DNA of 64,000 nucleotides. Source: Nostoc sp. T09 (lineage in GTDB: Bacteria; Cyanobacteriota; Cyanobacteriia; Cyanobacteriales; Nostocaceae). The DNA lies in the NCBI RefSeq assembly GCF_002154695.1, contig NZ_MTAV01000046.1:1-64000 (forward strand). The letters are read 5' to 3'. The translations under genes were made by a program, and so were the position numbers. The notes under the pieces were generated by a model. That model made no database searches. It worked only from the letters and a program-made list of their open reading frames with translations, and was not told the origin of the DNA. The number at the start of each line of letters is the position of its first letter. Positions within the stretch are counted from its first letter, which is position 1. Shown here one piece after another: positions 1-10,000 of the stretch.

Positions 1-104
1 CAGAACCAAAGCTTGTTGACTTTTGTAGGGTATTACCCCCTATTCGCCAGCTGTATCCTTTAAGAAGTCGGGGATCTTATTGACAATGCGTTCTCTACAA
101 GCAA

Positions 105-2768
105 TTAATCCAACGCTGACTTCAAATCGCTCAACGCTTGCGTTAACGCCTCTGGTAACTTACTCGCATCGCGTCCGCCTGCTTGGGCTAAATTTGGTCT
201 TCCACCGCCGCCACCGCCGCAAATTTTGGCGATCGCACCGATAAATTTACCTGCTTGCAAACCCTTCTTATTCACGTCTGCACTGAAGGCTGCAACTAAG
301 CTAACTTTGTCAACTTCGGGAACTGAACCCAGCACCACCGCACCGTTACCGAGTTTTTGTAATAAGCGTTCGGCTGCGGTTTTCAAGGATTCGGGATCAA
401 CGTCATCTAATTGAGCGACGAGTATTTTATAATCCCCTAAAGATTCGGCTGTTTGCAGTAGGCTATCAGATTTTGCGATCGCCAATTGTCCTTTCAATAC
501 ATCCAGTTGTTTTTGGCTGGTTCTGAGTTCGTTTTGCAGAGTTGTGATTCTCTCTGGTAGTTCTTCGGGTTTAACTTTAAAGCGATCGCTTAAATCTTTG
601 ACGACTTTATCCCGCAGGTTAAGATAATCTAGCACCGCTGGGCCGGAAACGGCTTCAATTCGCCGCACTCCAGAAGCGACACCAGCCTCGGAGATAATCT
701 TGAATACGCCAATCTCAGCAGTATTGCTGACATGAGTACCGCCGCACAGTTCCATTGACACGCTAGGGAAGTCAATCACCCGCACTTCGTCACCATATTT
801 TTCCCCGAACATGGCAACAGCACCTCTAGCTTTGGCTTCTGCTAAAGGTAATACTTCCACTTTTGCAGAGTGTGCCTCAGCAATCCAAGTATTCACCTGT
901 TCCTCAATTTGCTGGACTTCCTCTGCTGTTAGAGCACGGGGACAGTTGAAGTCAAAGCGCAATCTGTCAAAGGAAACCAAAGAACCTGCTTGCGATATCC
1001 CTTCATCGACAATTTTCTTTAACGCCGCTTGTAGCAGGTGAGTTGCTGTATGGTTAGCTTGCAGACGACGCCGACAAGCGCGATCAATTTGAGCAGTTAC
1101 AGTATCTCCTACTCGGATTGTACCGCGTTCAATGCGTCCGAAGTGGATGAAGAAATCTGATTCTTTCTTCACGTCATCGACGCGAACGACAACGCCATCA
1201 CCAGAGATATAACCGCGATCGCCTATTTGTCCCCCAGATTCGGCATAGAATGGCGTTTTGTCGAGGACGATTTGTACTTCTGTCCCCGCTTCTGCTTCTT
1301 CTTGAGCAACACCAGCTACTAGCAATACCTCAACTTTCCCTGTCGCTGCTGGTTGGGTATAACCTAAGAACTCGGTGGCGTGGATATGTTCTGCTAGTTT
1401 GTCGAGGGAACCTTGCACAGTTAAATCGATGGTTTCATGTGCTGCTTTGGCACGTTCTACCTGTTTTTGCATTTCGACATTGAATCCCTCAACATCAACC
1501 TCTAGCCCCTGTTCTTCGGCAATTTCTTGCGTCAGTTCTAGGGGGAAGCCGTAGGTGTCGTAAAGAGTAAAAGCACTTTCACCGCTAATTGAGGTTTTTC
1601 CTTGCTGTTTTACCTGTTGAATAATTTCTTCCAGCAGTTTTTCGCCTCTGTCGAGAGTTCGTAGGAAATTGGCTTCTTCTCTTTGCAGTTCAGCTTTAAT
1701 TGCGGCTTCCCGTTGCCGCACGTTGGGGTAAGCTGATTCCGAAAGAGCGATCGCAGTTTCGGCAACTTGGGTAATAAATTCGCCAGAAATGCCAATTAAT
1801 CGCCCATGACGCACCACCCGCCGAATTAATCGCCGCAATATGTAACCCCGTCCGACGTTGGAGGCGCGGATTTCATCAGCGATCATGTGGACGACAGCGC
1901 GAACGTGATCGCCAATCACTTTCAGCGAGACTTTAGTTTTCTCGTCGCTGCTGTGATATTCAATTCCCGCAATTTGCGCCGCTGTTTGGATAATCGGGAA
2001 AATTAAATCAGTTTCGTAATTATTCGGTACTTTTTGCAGGATTTGCGCCATTCGCTCCAAACCCATGCCAGTATCGATGTTCTTGTTTTGCAGTGGTGTT
2101 AAATTTCCTTCTGCATCCCGATTGTATTGCATGAAGACGAGATTGTAGAACTCGATAAACCGCGAATCGTCTTCTAAATCAATGCTGTCGTCGCCGCGTT
2201 CGGGGTGGAAATCGTAATATATCTCAGAACAAGGGCCACAGGGGCCAGTCGGGCCAGATACCCAAAAGTTATCGTCTGCACCCATGCGCTTGATTCTTGC
2301 TGCTGGTACGCCGATTTGATCGCGCCAAATCGCAAAGGCTTCGTCGTCTTCTTCAAAAACGCTAACTACAAGGTTGTTTGGGGAAAAGCCAAAAACTTGA
2401 GTAGAGATTTCCCATCCCCAAGCGATCGCTTGTTCTTTAAAATAATCTCCAAAGCTGAAGTTACCCAGCATCTCAAAGAAAGTATGATGCCGTTTGGTGC
2501 GTCCGACGTTTTCGATATCGTTGGTGCGGATGCACTTTTGGGATGTAGTAGCCCGCTTAAATTCCGGCGTGCGTTGCCCTAAGAATATAGGTTTAAATGG
2601 TAGCATCCCCGCGATCGTCAGCAGTACGGTCGGGTCTTCAGGCACAAGAGAAGCACTTGGGAGAATCTGGTGTCCTCGTTCAGCAAAGAAGTTCAGGAAT
2701 AAGGTGCGAATTTCGTTACCGCTGTTAGCGAAGCGGGGCGCAGCCCGGTACTGGGGATTTGAAGACAT
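105..2768 (-). CDS. alaS: Alanyl-tRNA synthetase
   Basis: Charges tRNA-Ala with alanine in the cytoplasm and edits mischarged Ser/Gly. The protein has 887 residues, the usual bacterial length. The N-terminal class II catalytic core includes the stretch [20 protein letters not shown]; the editing domain has the zinc motif HTATH near residue 570 and CGGTH near residue 675; the C-terminal DHHA1-type domain ends in a glycine run followed by RPNLAQAGG. The start ATG is the only sensible one. Residues around 8-15 (RAAPRFAN) look like an insertion relative to the N-terminus I expect for the cyanobacterial family, and the DNA there matches a Nostoc-type dispersed repeat. Monocistronic as far as can be seen. 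Confidence 0.98.
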   Translation of the reverse strand: MSSNPQYRAAPRFANSGNEIRTLFLNFFAERGHQILPSASLVPEDPTVLLTIAGMLPFKPIFLGQRTPEFKRATTSQKCIRTNDIENVGRTKRHHTFFEMLGNFSFGDYFKEQAIAWGWEISTQVFGFSPNNLVVSVFEEDDEAFAIWRDQIGVPAARIKRMGADDNFWVSGPTGPCGPCSEIYYDFHPERGDDSIDLEDDSRFIEFYNLVFMQYNRDAEGNLTPLQNKNIDTGMGLERMAQILQKVPNNYETDLIFPIIQTAAQIAGIEYHSSDEKTKVSLKVIGDHVRAVVHMIADEIRASNVGRGYILRRLIRRVVRHGRLIGISGEFITQVAETAIALSESAYPNVRQREAAIKAELQREEANFLRTLDRGEKLLEEIIQQVKQQGKTSISGESAFTLYDTYGFPLELTQEIAEEQGLEVDVEGFNVEMQKQVERAKAAHETIDLTVQGSLDKLAEHIHATEFLGYTQPAATGKVEVLLVAGVAQEEAEAGTEVQIVLDKTPFYAESGGQIGDRGYISGDGVVVRVDDVKKESDFFIHFGRIERGTIRVGDTVTAQIDRACRRRLQANHTATHLLQAALKKIVDEGISQAGSLVSFDRLRFDFNCPRALTAEEVQQIEEQVNTWIAEAHSAKVEVLPLAEAKARGAVAMFGEKYGDEVRVIDFPSVSMELCGGTHVSNTAEIGVFKIISEAGVASGVRRIEAVSGPAVLDYLNLRDKVVKDLSDRFKVKPEELPERITTLQNELRTSQKQLDVLKGQLAIAKSDSLLQTAESLGDYKILVAQLDDVDPESLKTAAERLLQKLGNGAVVLGSVPEVDKVSLVAAFSADVNKKGLQAGKFIGAIAKICGGGGGGRPNLAQAGGRDASKLPEALTQALSDLKSALD
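2724..2744. repeat. Dispersed repeat fragment inside alaS
   Basis: The stretch TTAGCGAAGCGGGGCGCAGC (plus strand) lies inside the alaS coding region and encodes the odd AAPRFAN residues. It resembles the small G/C-rich dispersed repeats scattered in Nostoc genomes. The family assignment is from memory of such repeats, not from a search. Confidence 0.5.
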
Positions 2769-3238
2769 GGGTTTTTACAAATTTAATCTCAATAAACTTG
2801 GGAAGGCCGACAGAGGATCGTTACTTCGCTTTACAGACAAAGTATGCCGCAGTCAAGGACATCTGTGCTACCAGTTTTTTGCTTCCGAGTTAATCCCTTA
2901 GTAAAGCTTGGCGAAAATCAAGGTCTAATACCTCTGAGGGTGAGCGAGAAAACACGCCTATAAGCTTGAGATCAGAGTCTCTTGTAGATGCCCAAAGACG
3001 GCTACTCTACAACCCGCAGGGTATTTTGACTTACGTTTAGCAGTACTAAGTATATTTGCAGATATACCTTTATATTTATATATTTTGACATCTCCGGAAA
3101 TCTTGCTGCCAGTCAATCTGGCTAGGAAAGTATCGATGTACTAGCAAAATCACCTAACTCTGGTAGGATGAGCAATCTCACCGCAGAAGATAAGATTAAT
3201 CGTTAAGAATAGATTAAATTTTTTTCTGAGGTTAAGTA
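2769..3238. other. Intergenic region between divergent alaS and CxxC protein
   Basis: This 470-bp gap must carry the promoters of two divergently transcribed genes. Short open frames cross it but have no recognisable family or ribosome binding site. I see no RNA gene or clear repeat in it. GAGG lies about 9 bases before the downstream ATG. Confidence 0.5.
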
Positions 3239-3439
3239 ATGGCATTAAAACTAGATGTACCGAACATTGCTTGTGAAGACTGTGCGACAAAAATTAGCGA
3301 CTCCATTCATGTAATGGAACCTGATGCAAAAGTGGATGTAGATGTCAATGCTAAAACTGTTACCGTAGAATCCGCAGCATCTGAGGAGACTATTAAGCAG
3401 ATAATTGTTGCTGCTGGTTACAAAATTGCAGGTTATTAA
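3239..3439 (+). CDS. Small heavy-metal-associated (HMA) domain protein
   Basis: A 66-residue single-domain protein of the ferredoxin-like HMA fold, which binds Cu(I) or another soft metal through two cysteines. The motif IACEDCATKI near residues 11-20 supplies the CxxC pair, followed by a predicted beta-alpha-beta-beta-alpha-beta pattern and the C-terminal AGYKIAGY. It resembles the cyanobacterial Atx1-type copper chaperones that deliver copper to P-type ATPases, but no ATPase is nearby, so the metal and partner are inferred from family only. It stands alone, with a hairpin plus T-rich terminator immediately after the stop. Confidence 0.8.
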   Translation: MALKLDVPNIACEDCATKISDSIHVMEPDAKVDVDVNAKTVTVESAASEETIKQIIVAAGYKIAGY

Positions 3440-3445
3440 TCATGT

Positions 3446-3480
3446 TCTAACTTTGTTTACAAGTTAGATTCAAAACTTTT
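3446..3480 (+). terminator. Terminator after the HMA protein gene
   Basis: An 8-bp perfect stem TCTAACTT/AAGTTAGA with a 7-base loop begins a few bases after the stop codon and is followed by a CAAAACTTTTT tract. This fits a weak intrinsic terminator. Confidence 0.6.
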
Positions 3481-3504
3481 TACATTTCCATAAAGTGTTG
3501 CTGT

Positions 3505-3533
3505 ATTGTCCGTTTCTTGATAGAGCGGACAAT
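3505..3533. repeat. Inverted repeat hairpin
   Basis: ATTGTCCG and CGGACAAT form a perfect 8-bp stem with a 13-base loop. It could be a second terminator or a remnant of a palindromic repeat; there is no T-run directly after it on the plus strand. Confidence 0.5.
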
Positions 3534-4227
3534 CGCGTATTTAACCAAATTTATCTCGGTTAATGTTAGGGTTTTTATTCAATAGTTATGTATAATTACT
3601 GAATGATTTTCAATCTTTTAATGAAGATATAACTAATAAAATATATTCATAAGGCTTCGGTTTATCATTTATTAACACTATCGCTTAACACTTGCTGCAT
3701 GAGGCTTTCCTTTCTCCTGCACCGATGTACAAATATATTCTATTTAAGTAGCTTGATTCAGTATTTTAAGGGAGATCTAATTTTTTAGATTAGCAAATAT
3801 ATCGGTTATTACTGGGAAATATAAATTTTATAAAATTTTAAATATTCAATTTTAGTAATTTTTTTGCTTCATTATATGCTTAGTATTATCAACCATTGGG
3901 TTCATAAATGTTCCTAATGACCGATACCTGGAAAACACATAAAGACTTTTGTTTCAAGAAGGAATATTCAGTATTTTTACTGTTTTAAAAAAAATATGAA
4001 AAAGTAGAAAGTATGTTCATAAGTTCATTTACTAGTAACTATAGTTGAGGTAAATCCTTAAAAGGAGATTAAAATTGCAAATAAATTATAGATTTAGCAG
4101 TAAAACGGTTAAATCAAGAGTAATTTTCCCTAACCAGAAATACCGACGTATTCAGTATTAATTAAGTAAGAACAGCATTGTTACAAGGTCATACTTTTAA
4201 AGTTGAAAGAGGGCAAAAAGCAAAACA
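3534..4227. other. Long AT-rich intergenic region
   Basis: About 700 bp without a supportable gene upstream of the diguanylate cyclase. It is strongly AT-rich, with several A and T runs. I see no HIP1 octamer cluster, tRNA-like fold or tandem repeat. It probably contains the promoter and long leader of the downstream gene. Confidence 0.45.
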
Positions 4228-5256
4228 ATGAATATTTCCATTCTGGTCTTCGGGAGTCAGAAATTTCTCACCACACTTCCAGATCAGATCCGTTATGCAA
4301 CCGCTTTTAGCGTAGAAGTTATTGCCAATCTCGATCAGGCAGTTTCCCATATTACAATGACGCCACCCGACATTATAGTTGTGCAGGCTAGCCTAGATGG
4401 CAGTATGGAACTGTGTAGCTGGTTGAAAGACCAACCAAAGCTATCTTGGATATACTGTATTCTTTTGGAAGATCGTTCTCAGCAGATAATTGATAGAGGC
4501 AAATATGGCTGGGAGTGGGAATTGGAGATGACTTCCTCGGCATTAAAGCAAGGAGCCGACGCTTATATTTGGCAGCTTCCTGAAGGAAAAACAGATTATA
4601 CATTGGCAGAGTTGACAGCTAACCAGCGCCTGATACTAGCTCAATTAACAGTTGGGTTGCGTAAAGCGAAAAAGTATCGTGATTTGATTCGGACAAATGA
4701 TTTATTATCTGCGATCGCCCTAGCTGATTCTTTGACGGAACTCAATAATCGTCGTGCTTTGGAGTGGGACTTACCTAGGCAAATTCAAAAAGCCCGTGAG
4801 CAATCACTTCCTTTTAGTTTAATCATTTTAGATGTTGATTTTTTTAAAAAAGTTAATGATACTTACGGTCATTTAGTTGGCGATCGCCTGTTGCAGTTGC
4901 TGTGTATTCGTGTCCGACATAATTTGCGCTTTCAAGATACTCCTTTCCGCTATGGTGGCGAAGAATTTGTGATTCTTTTAGCCAATACTACTGGTGAAGA
5001 AGCTTCGATTGTAGCGCGTCGTCTGAATCGCATAGTTAGCGAACAACCATTTGCAATCAACAATCAACATACTATTAACATCACGATTAGTTTAGGTACT
5101 GCTTCTCTACAGAGTGATGATGACGAGCAAGGCATCAGTCTGCTGCATCGTGCCGATCAATGTTTATTAGAAGCTAAAGCTACTGGAAGAAATAAAGTGA
5201 TTGGTTGGGATCACTTATCCCATGTTCAGTATCTTAAAGCTGCTGCTTCTTCTTGA
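4228..5256 (+). CDS. Diguanylate cyclase with degenerate receiver domain (PleD-like)
   Basis: Predicted to make cyclic di-GMP from two GTP. The C-terminal GGDEF domain (about residues 165-330) has an intact active-site signature GGEEF at 243-247 and an RxxD product-inhibition site (RFQD, 234-237) exactly five residues before it. The N-terminal part (about 1-125) looks like a response-regulator fold, but the usual phospho-acceptor aspartate position holds Gln53 (IIVVQASL) and the acidic pair near the N-terminus is absent. It also carries an insertion around residues 80-110. I infer control by protein contacts and not phosphorylation. No operon partner is seen. Confidence 0.88.
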   Translation: MNISILVFGSQKFLTTLPDQIRYATAFSVEVIANLDQAVSHITMTPPDIIVVQASLDGSMELCSWLKDQPKLSWIYCILLEDRSQQIIDRGKYGWEWELEMTSSALKQGADAYIWQLPEGKTDYTLAELTANQRLILAQLTVGLRKAKKYRDLIRTNDLLSAIALADSLTELNNRRALEWDLPRQIQKAREQSLPFSLIILDVDFFKKVNDTYGHLVGDRLLQLLCIRVRHNLRFQDTPFRYGGEEFVILLANTTGEEASIVARRLNRIVSEQPFAINNQHTINITISLGTASLQSDDDEQGISLLHRADQCLLEAKATGRNKVIGWDHLSHVQYLKAAASS

Positions 5257-5290
5257 AACTTATTTATCAAAAAAAATTTTAAGTTCACAG

Positions 5291-5390
5291 GGTGGGTTCG
5301 GCGCACAAATAAACACGGTTTTAAGTGTTGAATTAAAAGCGCTGTAACTCACTTTTTTAATTTGGTGCGTTACAGCAAAATCTATATTTA
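5291..5390. repeat. Dispersed repeat related to the GGTGCGTTA element
   Basis: The gap contains GGTGGGTTCGGCGCAC and, about 70 bp later, GGTGCGTTACAGC, with GCTGTAACTCAC between them. These resemble the ends and middle of the palindromic element found near 12.6 kb. It is an imperfect copy, so the boundaries are approximate. Confidence 0.4.
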
Positions 5391-5427
5391 CTCAACCTTG
5401 CAGGTACTTTCACTACCGTTATCTAGC

Positions 5428-6126
5428 TTAATTATGCTGATTGTCTGTTAACTGTGCACTCTCAATCGCACTCTGGCATTCTGCCACTGAGGCGCGTTGC
5501 CGCATAGCTTTAACTAAAGCTTCGTAACTTGACCAATTTTCTTGTAATAGGTTTTTGGCTTGTAGCGCATGAAACCGTTGTTTTTGTTGACGATTGCCAT
5601 CAGTAAATCCTAAATTTGTCAATACCTCTGCAAGCTGGCGGCGATCGTCAGATCCACCTTCAGCATTTTGAAAAACTAGATTTTCCGCAGCAATCCCAGC
5701 CATCCAAACAGTACAGTAGCGATCCAAGATTTGAGCGCCAATTTTGCCTACTTCTAGTTGAGACGCTAATTCGCCATCATCAAAAATAACACCACCTTGC
5801 CCTGGTTGCCCTTGTTGCCAGGCTTCCCAAGCACTGAGAGTGTAACCAGTAACGGGAATATTTAATAGCTGTGCAACTAGAAAATGCCCGGCTTCATGGT
5901 GGATAACGCGATCGCGATGTTCGCTAGAGAAGCCAGCAATCCAATCTAAAATCAGAGAACCTCCCTTTCCTTGGAAGCTGAAACTGTCGAAAGTAGCTAT
6001 TCCCAAGATAGTGAAGGTAGCAATTGCTGGTATTGTTGGCGAAATGTTCAATAATGGCCCCAGCAACGCGGATAGGGTCATCAGGAAAATAGATATTGCA
6101 ATTAAATTTAGGGCAGTTTGGCTCAT
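5428..6126 (-). CDS. FtsH-protease-like (M41-type) membrane protein lacking an AAA domain
   Basis: Two hydrophobic N-terminal segments precede a zinc-protease-like domain with HEAGH at residues 77-81 and a later acidic stretch GGSDDRRQLAEVL that matches the place where FtsH proteases carry their third zinc ligand. There is no ATPase module, so this is a stand-alone peptidase-like domain of about 230 residues, a type widespread in cyanobacteria and plastids. Substrates are unknown. I chose the ATG giving MSQTALNL; an upstream in-frame TTG would add five residues. It is convergent with the diguanylate cyclase gene. Confidence 0.75.
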   Translation of the reverse strand: MSQTALNLIAISIFLMTLSALLGPLLNISPTIPAIATFTILGIATFDSFSFQGKGGSLILDWIAGFSSEHRDRVIHHEAGHFLVAQLLNIPVTGYTLSAWEAWQQGQPGQGGVIFDDGELASQLEVGKIGAQILDRYCTVWMAGIAAENLVFQNAEGGSDDRRQLAEVLTNLGFTDGNRQQKQRFHALQAKNLLQENWSSYEALVKAMRQRASVAECQSAIESAQLTDNQHN

Positions 6127-6360
6127 TGCGAGTTTGATCAATGCAACTTAATCTTTCTTCATTATTAGCCCATCTTCGGGTTTATTGATCTAGTAATGCC
6201 AACTACCACTCACCTGGATTAGAAAACTCACCATGATGCATGAAAATCAGCATGGGGCAAAACAGTAGCGAGTTATGAGTTCTGAGTCAACAAGTGAGTA
6301 ACTCAGCACTCTTGAAGGACATGGGGCATATTTTTTGATAGTTTTTAGCCAAACTAGACG

Positions 6361-6759
6361 TTACTCAACCTCTGGTTTCGATATATGCACCTTCTGGTTA
6401 GCAGCCTGAATAATTCTGGCTACGGTGTTGTAAGCTAAGCCACTAATACGACTTATAGCTCGGAAGCTCATGCCTTCTGCATAGGACTGCAAAACAATCT
6501 GCACGTCTTCGTTATTTACTTGACGACGGTAAAAAAGCGTATTTAAAGTCTCGCTAAAGGTTTGGCGACAACTTGGGCAGAAGTAGCGTTGGCTACCTTT
6601 ACTTGTTTTGCCGTGTTTACGAGTTCGGTCATAACCACATAGAGGACATTCGACTTTTTGCTTAGAAAAATTGGTTTGCTTTTGGGTTAACAAACCCACG
6701 TTTTGATAGGAAAAAATTAAGCTAGGCGTCGTCTTCTGCATCCCAACTTGAATTGACAT
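6361..6759 (-). CDS. Orphan IS1-type InsA-like zinc-finger/HTH protein
   Basis: A 132-residue protein with a four-cysteine zinc ribbon (CPLCGYDRTRKHGK, then QRYFCPSCRQTF, about residues 38-66) followed by a helix-turn-helix region (GMSFRAISRISGLAYNTVAR). This architecture is that of the IS1 InsA DNA-binding protein (Zn_Tnp_IS1 family). No InsB DDE transposase follows in the 220 bp downstream and I see no matching terminal repeats. It is therefore either an IS1 remnant or a domesticated DNA-binding protein. The reading frame is intact and starts with a normal ATG. Confidence 0.7.
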   Translation of the reverse strand: MSIQVGMQKTTPSLIFSYQNVGLLTQKQTNFSKQKVECPLCGYDRTRKHGKTSKGSQRYFCPSCRQTFSETLNTLFYRRQVNNEDVQIVLQSYAEGMSFRAISRISGLAYNTVARIIQAANQKVHISKPEVE

Positions 6760-7072
6760 AAATTTATTACCTTGTAACAGAATTGATACTTTATCTATGT
6801 TTTTGTTGAACTAATTGCTATTCTGCTTTTTTAAGAGAACACAGAGAGTAGTTATCTACTAGAAATAGTAGAAGTTGAGAGTTTAATCCCAACAAGGCAT
6901 CGCACTCTAGCAGGAAAGTCTAAATCAAAATTCTGAGGAAATTCTGAAGAAACAGTGTTTTTGGCAAAAAATTTGACATTACTGATATCGCCTTAAGTTC
7001 CTATTGCTACGCAGTAGTAGCTGTTACTCTTAATTTCCGCCTCTTCTGTTTGTTTAAGGAGGAATAACTCAG
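6760..7072. promoter_or_regulatory. Divergent intergenic region with strong ribosome binding site
   Basis: This 313-bp gap separates the InsA-like gene from the sensor kinase operon. The only clear signal is AAGGAGGAAT about 9 bases before the kinase ATG, a near-consensus Shine-Dalgarno sequence. No repeat or RNA gene is seen. Confidence 0.6.
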
Positions 7073-10000
7073 ATGGATCAACCTGTAATTAGCTTGAGCC
7101 AAAAGGATGCAGAGAATCTCCCCGCTGTTGTGCAACTATTTCGCCAGCATGGTATTGACCACTTATCCATAGTTGATAGTTGCGGACAAGTAATAAGTAT
7201 TGTTACTTTGCACGAAGTGATGGAAAGACTCTGCCAAACCCTTGAAGCCAAAACAGCAGAGTTGGAACAGGAAGTGGCGCAAAGAAAACACATGAGTGAG
7301 TTGCTTGCGCAAAAGGAAGCCAGTTATCAAGCATCACAAGCTAGTAATGATATCAGCGATGTCTACGACGAGCTTCGCTTACGCAAACACATTGAGGAAG
7401 CACTGCGTTACAGCGAAGAACGCTGGCAATTTGCGATCGCAGGTACTAATGAAGCAATTTGGGATTGGAACATCACTACTAATCAAACCTTCCGATCTGA
7501 GCGTTGGTTTGAGATGTTGGGCTATGAACGTGACGAACTTAGCAATCTGGATGATGAGTGGCGCATTCGCATTCATCCTGATGATTATGAACGGGTAATT
7601 GCTGCACAACAGGCCTATCTGCAACGGCAAACTCCAGACTATAACGTTGAGTATCGTCTTTGCCGCAAAGATGGCAGTTACGGGTGGTTTCGCTCCCGGG
7701 CCAAGGCTGTCTGGGATGAGCAAGGAAATCCCGTGCGATTGGTGGGTTCCCTCGCAGATGTGACTGAGCGCAAACAGATGCAAACAGCGTTAGTGGAATC
7801 GGAAGCTCAATATCGATTGCTGTTTGAAAGTAATCCCAATCCTATGTGGATTTTTGATGCGGAAACTTTTAGCTTTCTGGCTGTGAATCGTGCAGCAATC
7901 CACAAATATGGCTACTCGGAGGCAGAATTTCTGTCAATGACAGTTAGAGATATTCGTCCTTGTGAGGAAGTTGCTGATTTTCAACGAGTTGTGTCAGATT
8001 TTAGCCTTTTCTCTGACTCAATCTATGTCGGTGAAACAAAACACTGTCTGCAAGACGGTACTGTGATTGATGTCGAAATTAATGGACATCTCATCACTTG
8101 GCGAGGAAAGCCAGCGAGATTTGTGCTTGTCAAAGATATTTCTGCTCACAAACACGCAGAACTCGCCTTGCAAGAGCGTGAAGCCATGTTGCGCAGGATT
8201 GGGGATAATCTGCCTAATGGCGCAATTTATAAAGTTATTCGCGAACTTAACGATCGTAAGTACTATTCTTATCTAAGTGCTGGAATTGAACAGCTAATGG
8301 AAGTGTCGGTAGAAGATGCACTAAGAGATTCAACTTTGCTTTATAGACAGATTATTCAAGAAGATCTCCCTCGTGTACAAGCAGCGATGGATGAGTCCTT
8401 CAGAAATTTGTCTGTATTTGATATGCAACAGAGAATTCGGACACCCAGCGGTAAACTTAAATGGTTGCATTTTCGTTCTACGCCACGCCAATTACAAGAT
8501 GGTCGCGTCGCTTGGGATGGATTGATGGTAGATATAACTAACCTCAAAAACACTGAAGAAACGCTACGTAAAAGTGAAGCTTTGTTGGCAGAATCTCAGC
8601 GAGTTGCCCGTTTTGGTAATTGGGAGTTTGACATTGCAAGTGGCAAAATTAATTGGTCAAAGGAGCTTTTCCACCTCTGCAATCGAGATCCAGACCTAGG
8701 AGAACCAAACTATGAAGAAGTTCTCCAACTGTACCACCTTGAAGATCGAGAAAAATTGCACCAAGCTGTCGAACGGGCGATCGCAACTGGCGAATCCTAC
8801 AAACTGATTCTCCGTGTACCTCAAGCAGATGGCTCTCATCGCTATTTTGAAGCGATTGGACATGCAGAATTCAACGCCGATGGACGAGTTAGTCGTCTCT
8901 ACGGAACTGCCCAGGATGTCAGCGATCGCATAGAATCAGAAGCAAAGCTCAAACAAGCCGAGTTACGATACCGAACTTTAATCGAACAAATTCCGGGAGT
9001 GATCTACACTTCACCCATCACCGCCACTACCGAATTTAGTTATATTAGCCCCCAAATTCAAAAAATGCTCAATATTCCTCCCGAACAGTGGAATGCTGGC
9101 TTATTTAACAGTTGGGTGGAGTATGTGCATCCTGACGATCGCGATCGCGTCATAGAAAGTGTGCAAAATGCAATTGCAACTGAAGAATCTGTGAATTTGG
9201 AATATCGCCTTTTCACGGCTGACGGCGAAATGATTTGGGTTCAGGATCAAGCCAGCCTTGTGCTTGCACCAGATGGCAAAACGCCAATTCTGCAAGGAGT
9301 AGCATTTGATATTAGCGATCGTAAACTAGCAGAACAAACACTTCAGGAGCAGGAAAACTTTTTACGCAGTATTTATCATGGGGTGGGACAGTCGATTTTT
9401 GTTGTAGATGTTTTAGATGATGATTTTCGTTTTGTAAGTGTTAACCCAGTTCACGAACATCTCACAGGTTTTTGTAGTCACAATGTGCAAGGTAAAACTC
9501 CAGAGGATTTTCTGCCTGCAAATGTAGCAGCAGTTGTGCGGCAACACTATCAAGATTGCATTGACGCAGGCACAACCATTACCTATGAAGAATGCTTACC
9601 TTTTAAAGGAAAGCAGGAAAGCTGGTGGATCACTACCCTAACTCCGCTGCGAGACGAAAACTTACGCACATACCGCATCGTTGGTAGTAGCGTCAATATT
9701 ACTGAACACAAAAGCGCTCAAAAAATGCTAGAGCTGCAAGCAGTTATCACTCGCAGCATGGCAGAGGGAATTTGCTTAGTGCGAGCTACTGATGGAATCA
9801 TAGTCTATGCCAACCCTAAATTTGAGCAGATGTTTGGCTATGATGCTGGTGAATTAATCGGTAAGCATGTGTCAATTGTGAACTATGCAGATGAACACAC
9901 CTCGGCTAAAGCGGTTAATCAAGCTATTAACTCTGCTGTTCTTCAACAAGGTGAAGCAACCTATGAGGTTCGCAATGTGAAGAAAGATGGTACTCTCTTC

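Noticed and set aside
1-104. Possible terminator or gene end before alaS stop
   Set aside because: Only a 5-bp stem (TAGGG/CCCTA) without a U-run is visible, too weak to annotate.
2205-2901. Plus-strand open frames opposite the alaS 5' region
   Set aside because: They lie antisense to a certain gene, have no ribosome binding site and no family similarity.
7379-7783. Minus-strand open frame of 134 codons within the sensor kinase
   Set aside because: Entirely antisense to a well-supported PAS kinase and without recognisable motifs.
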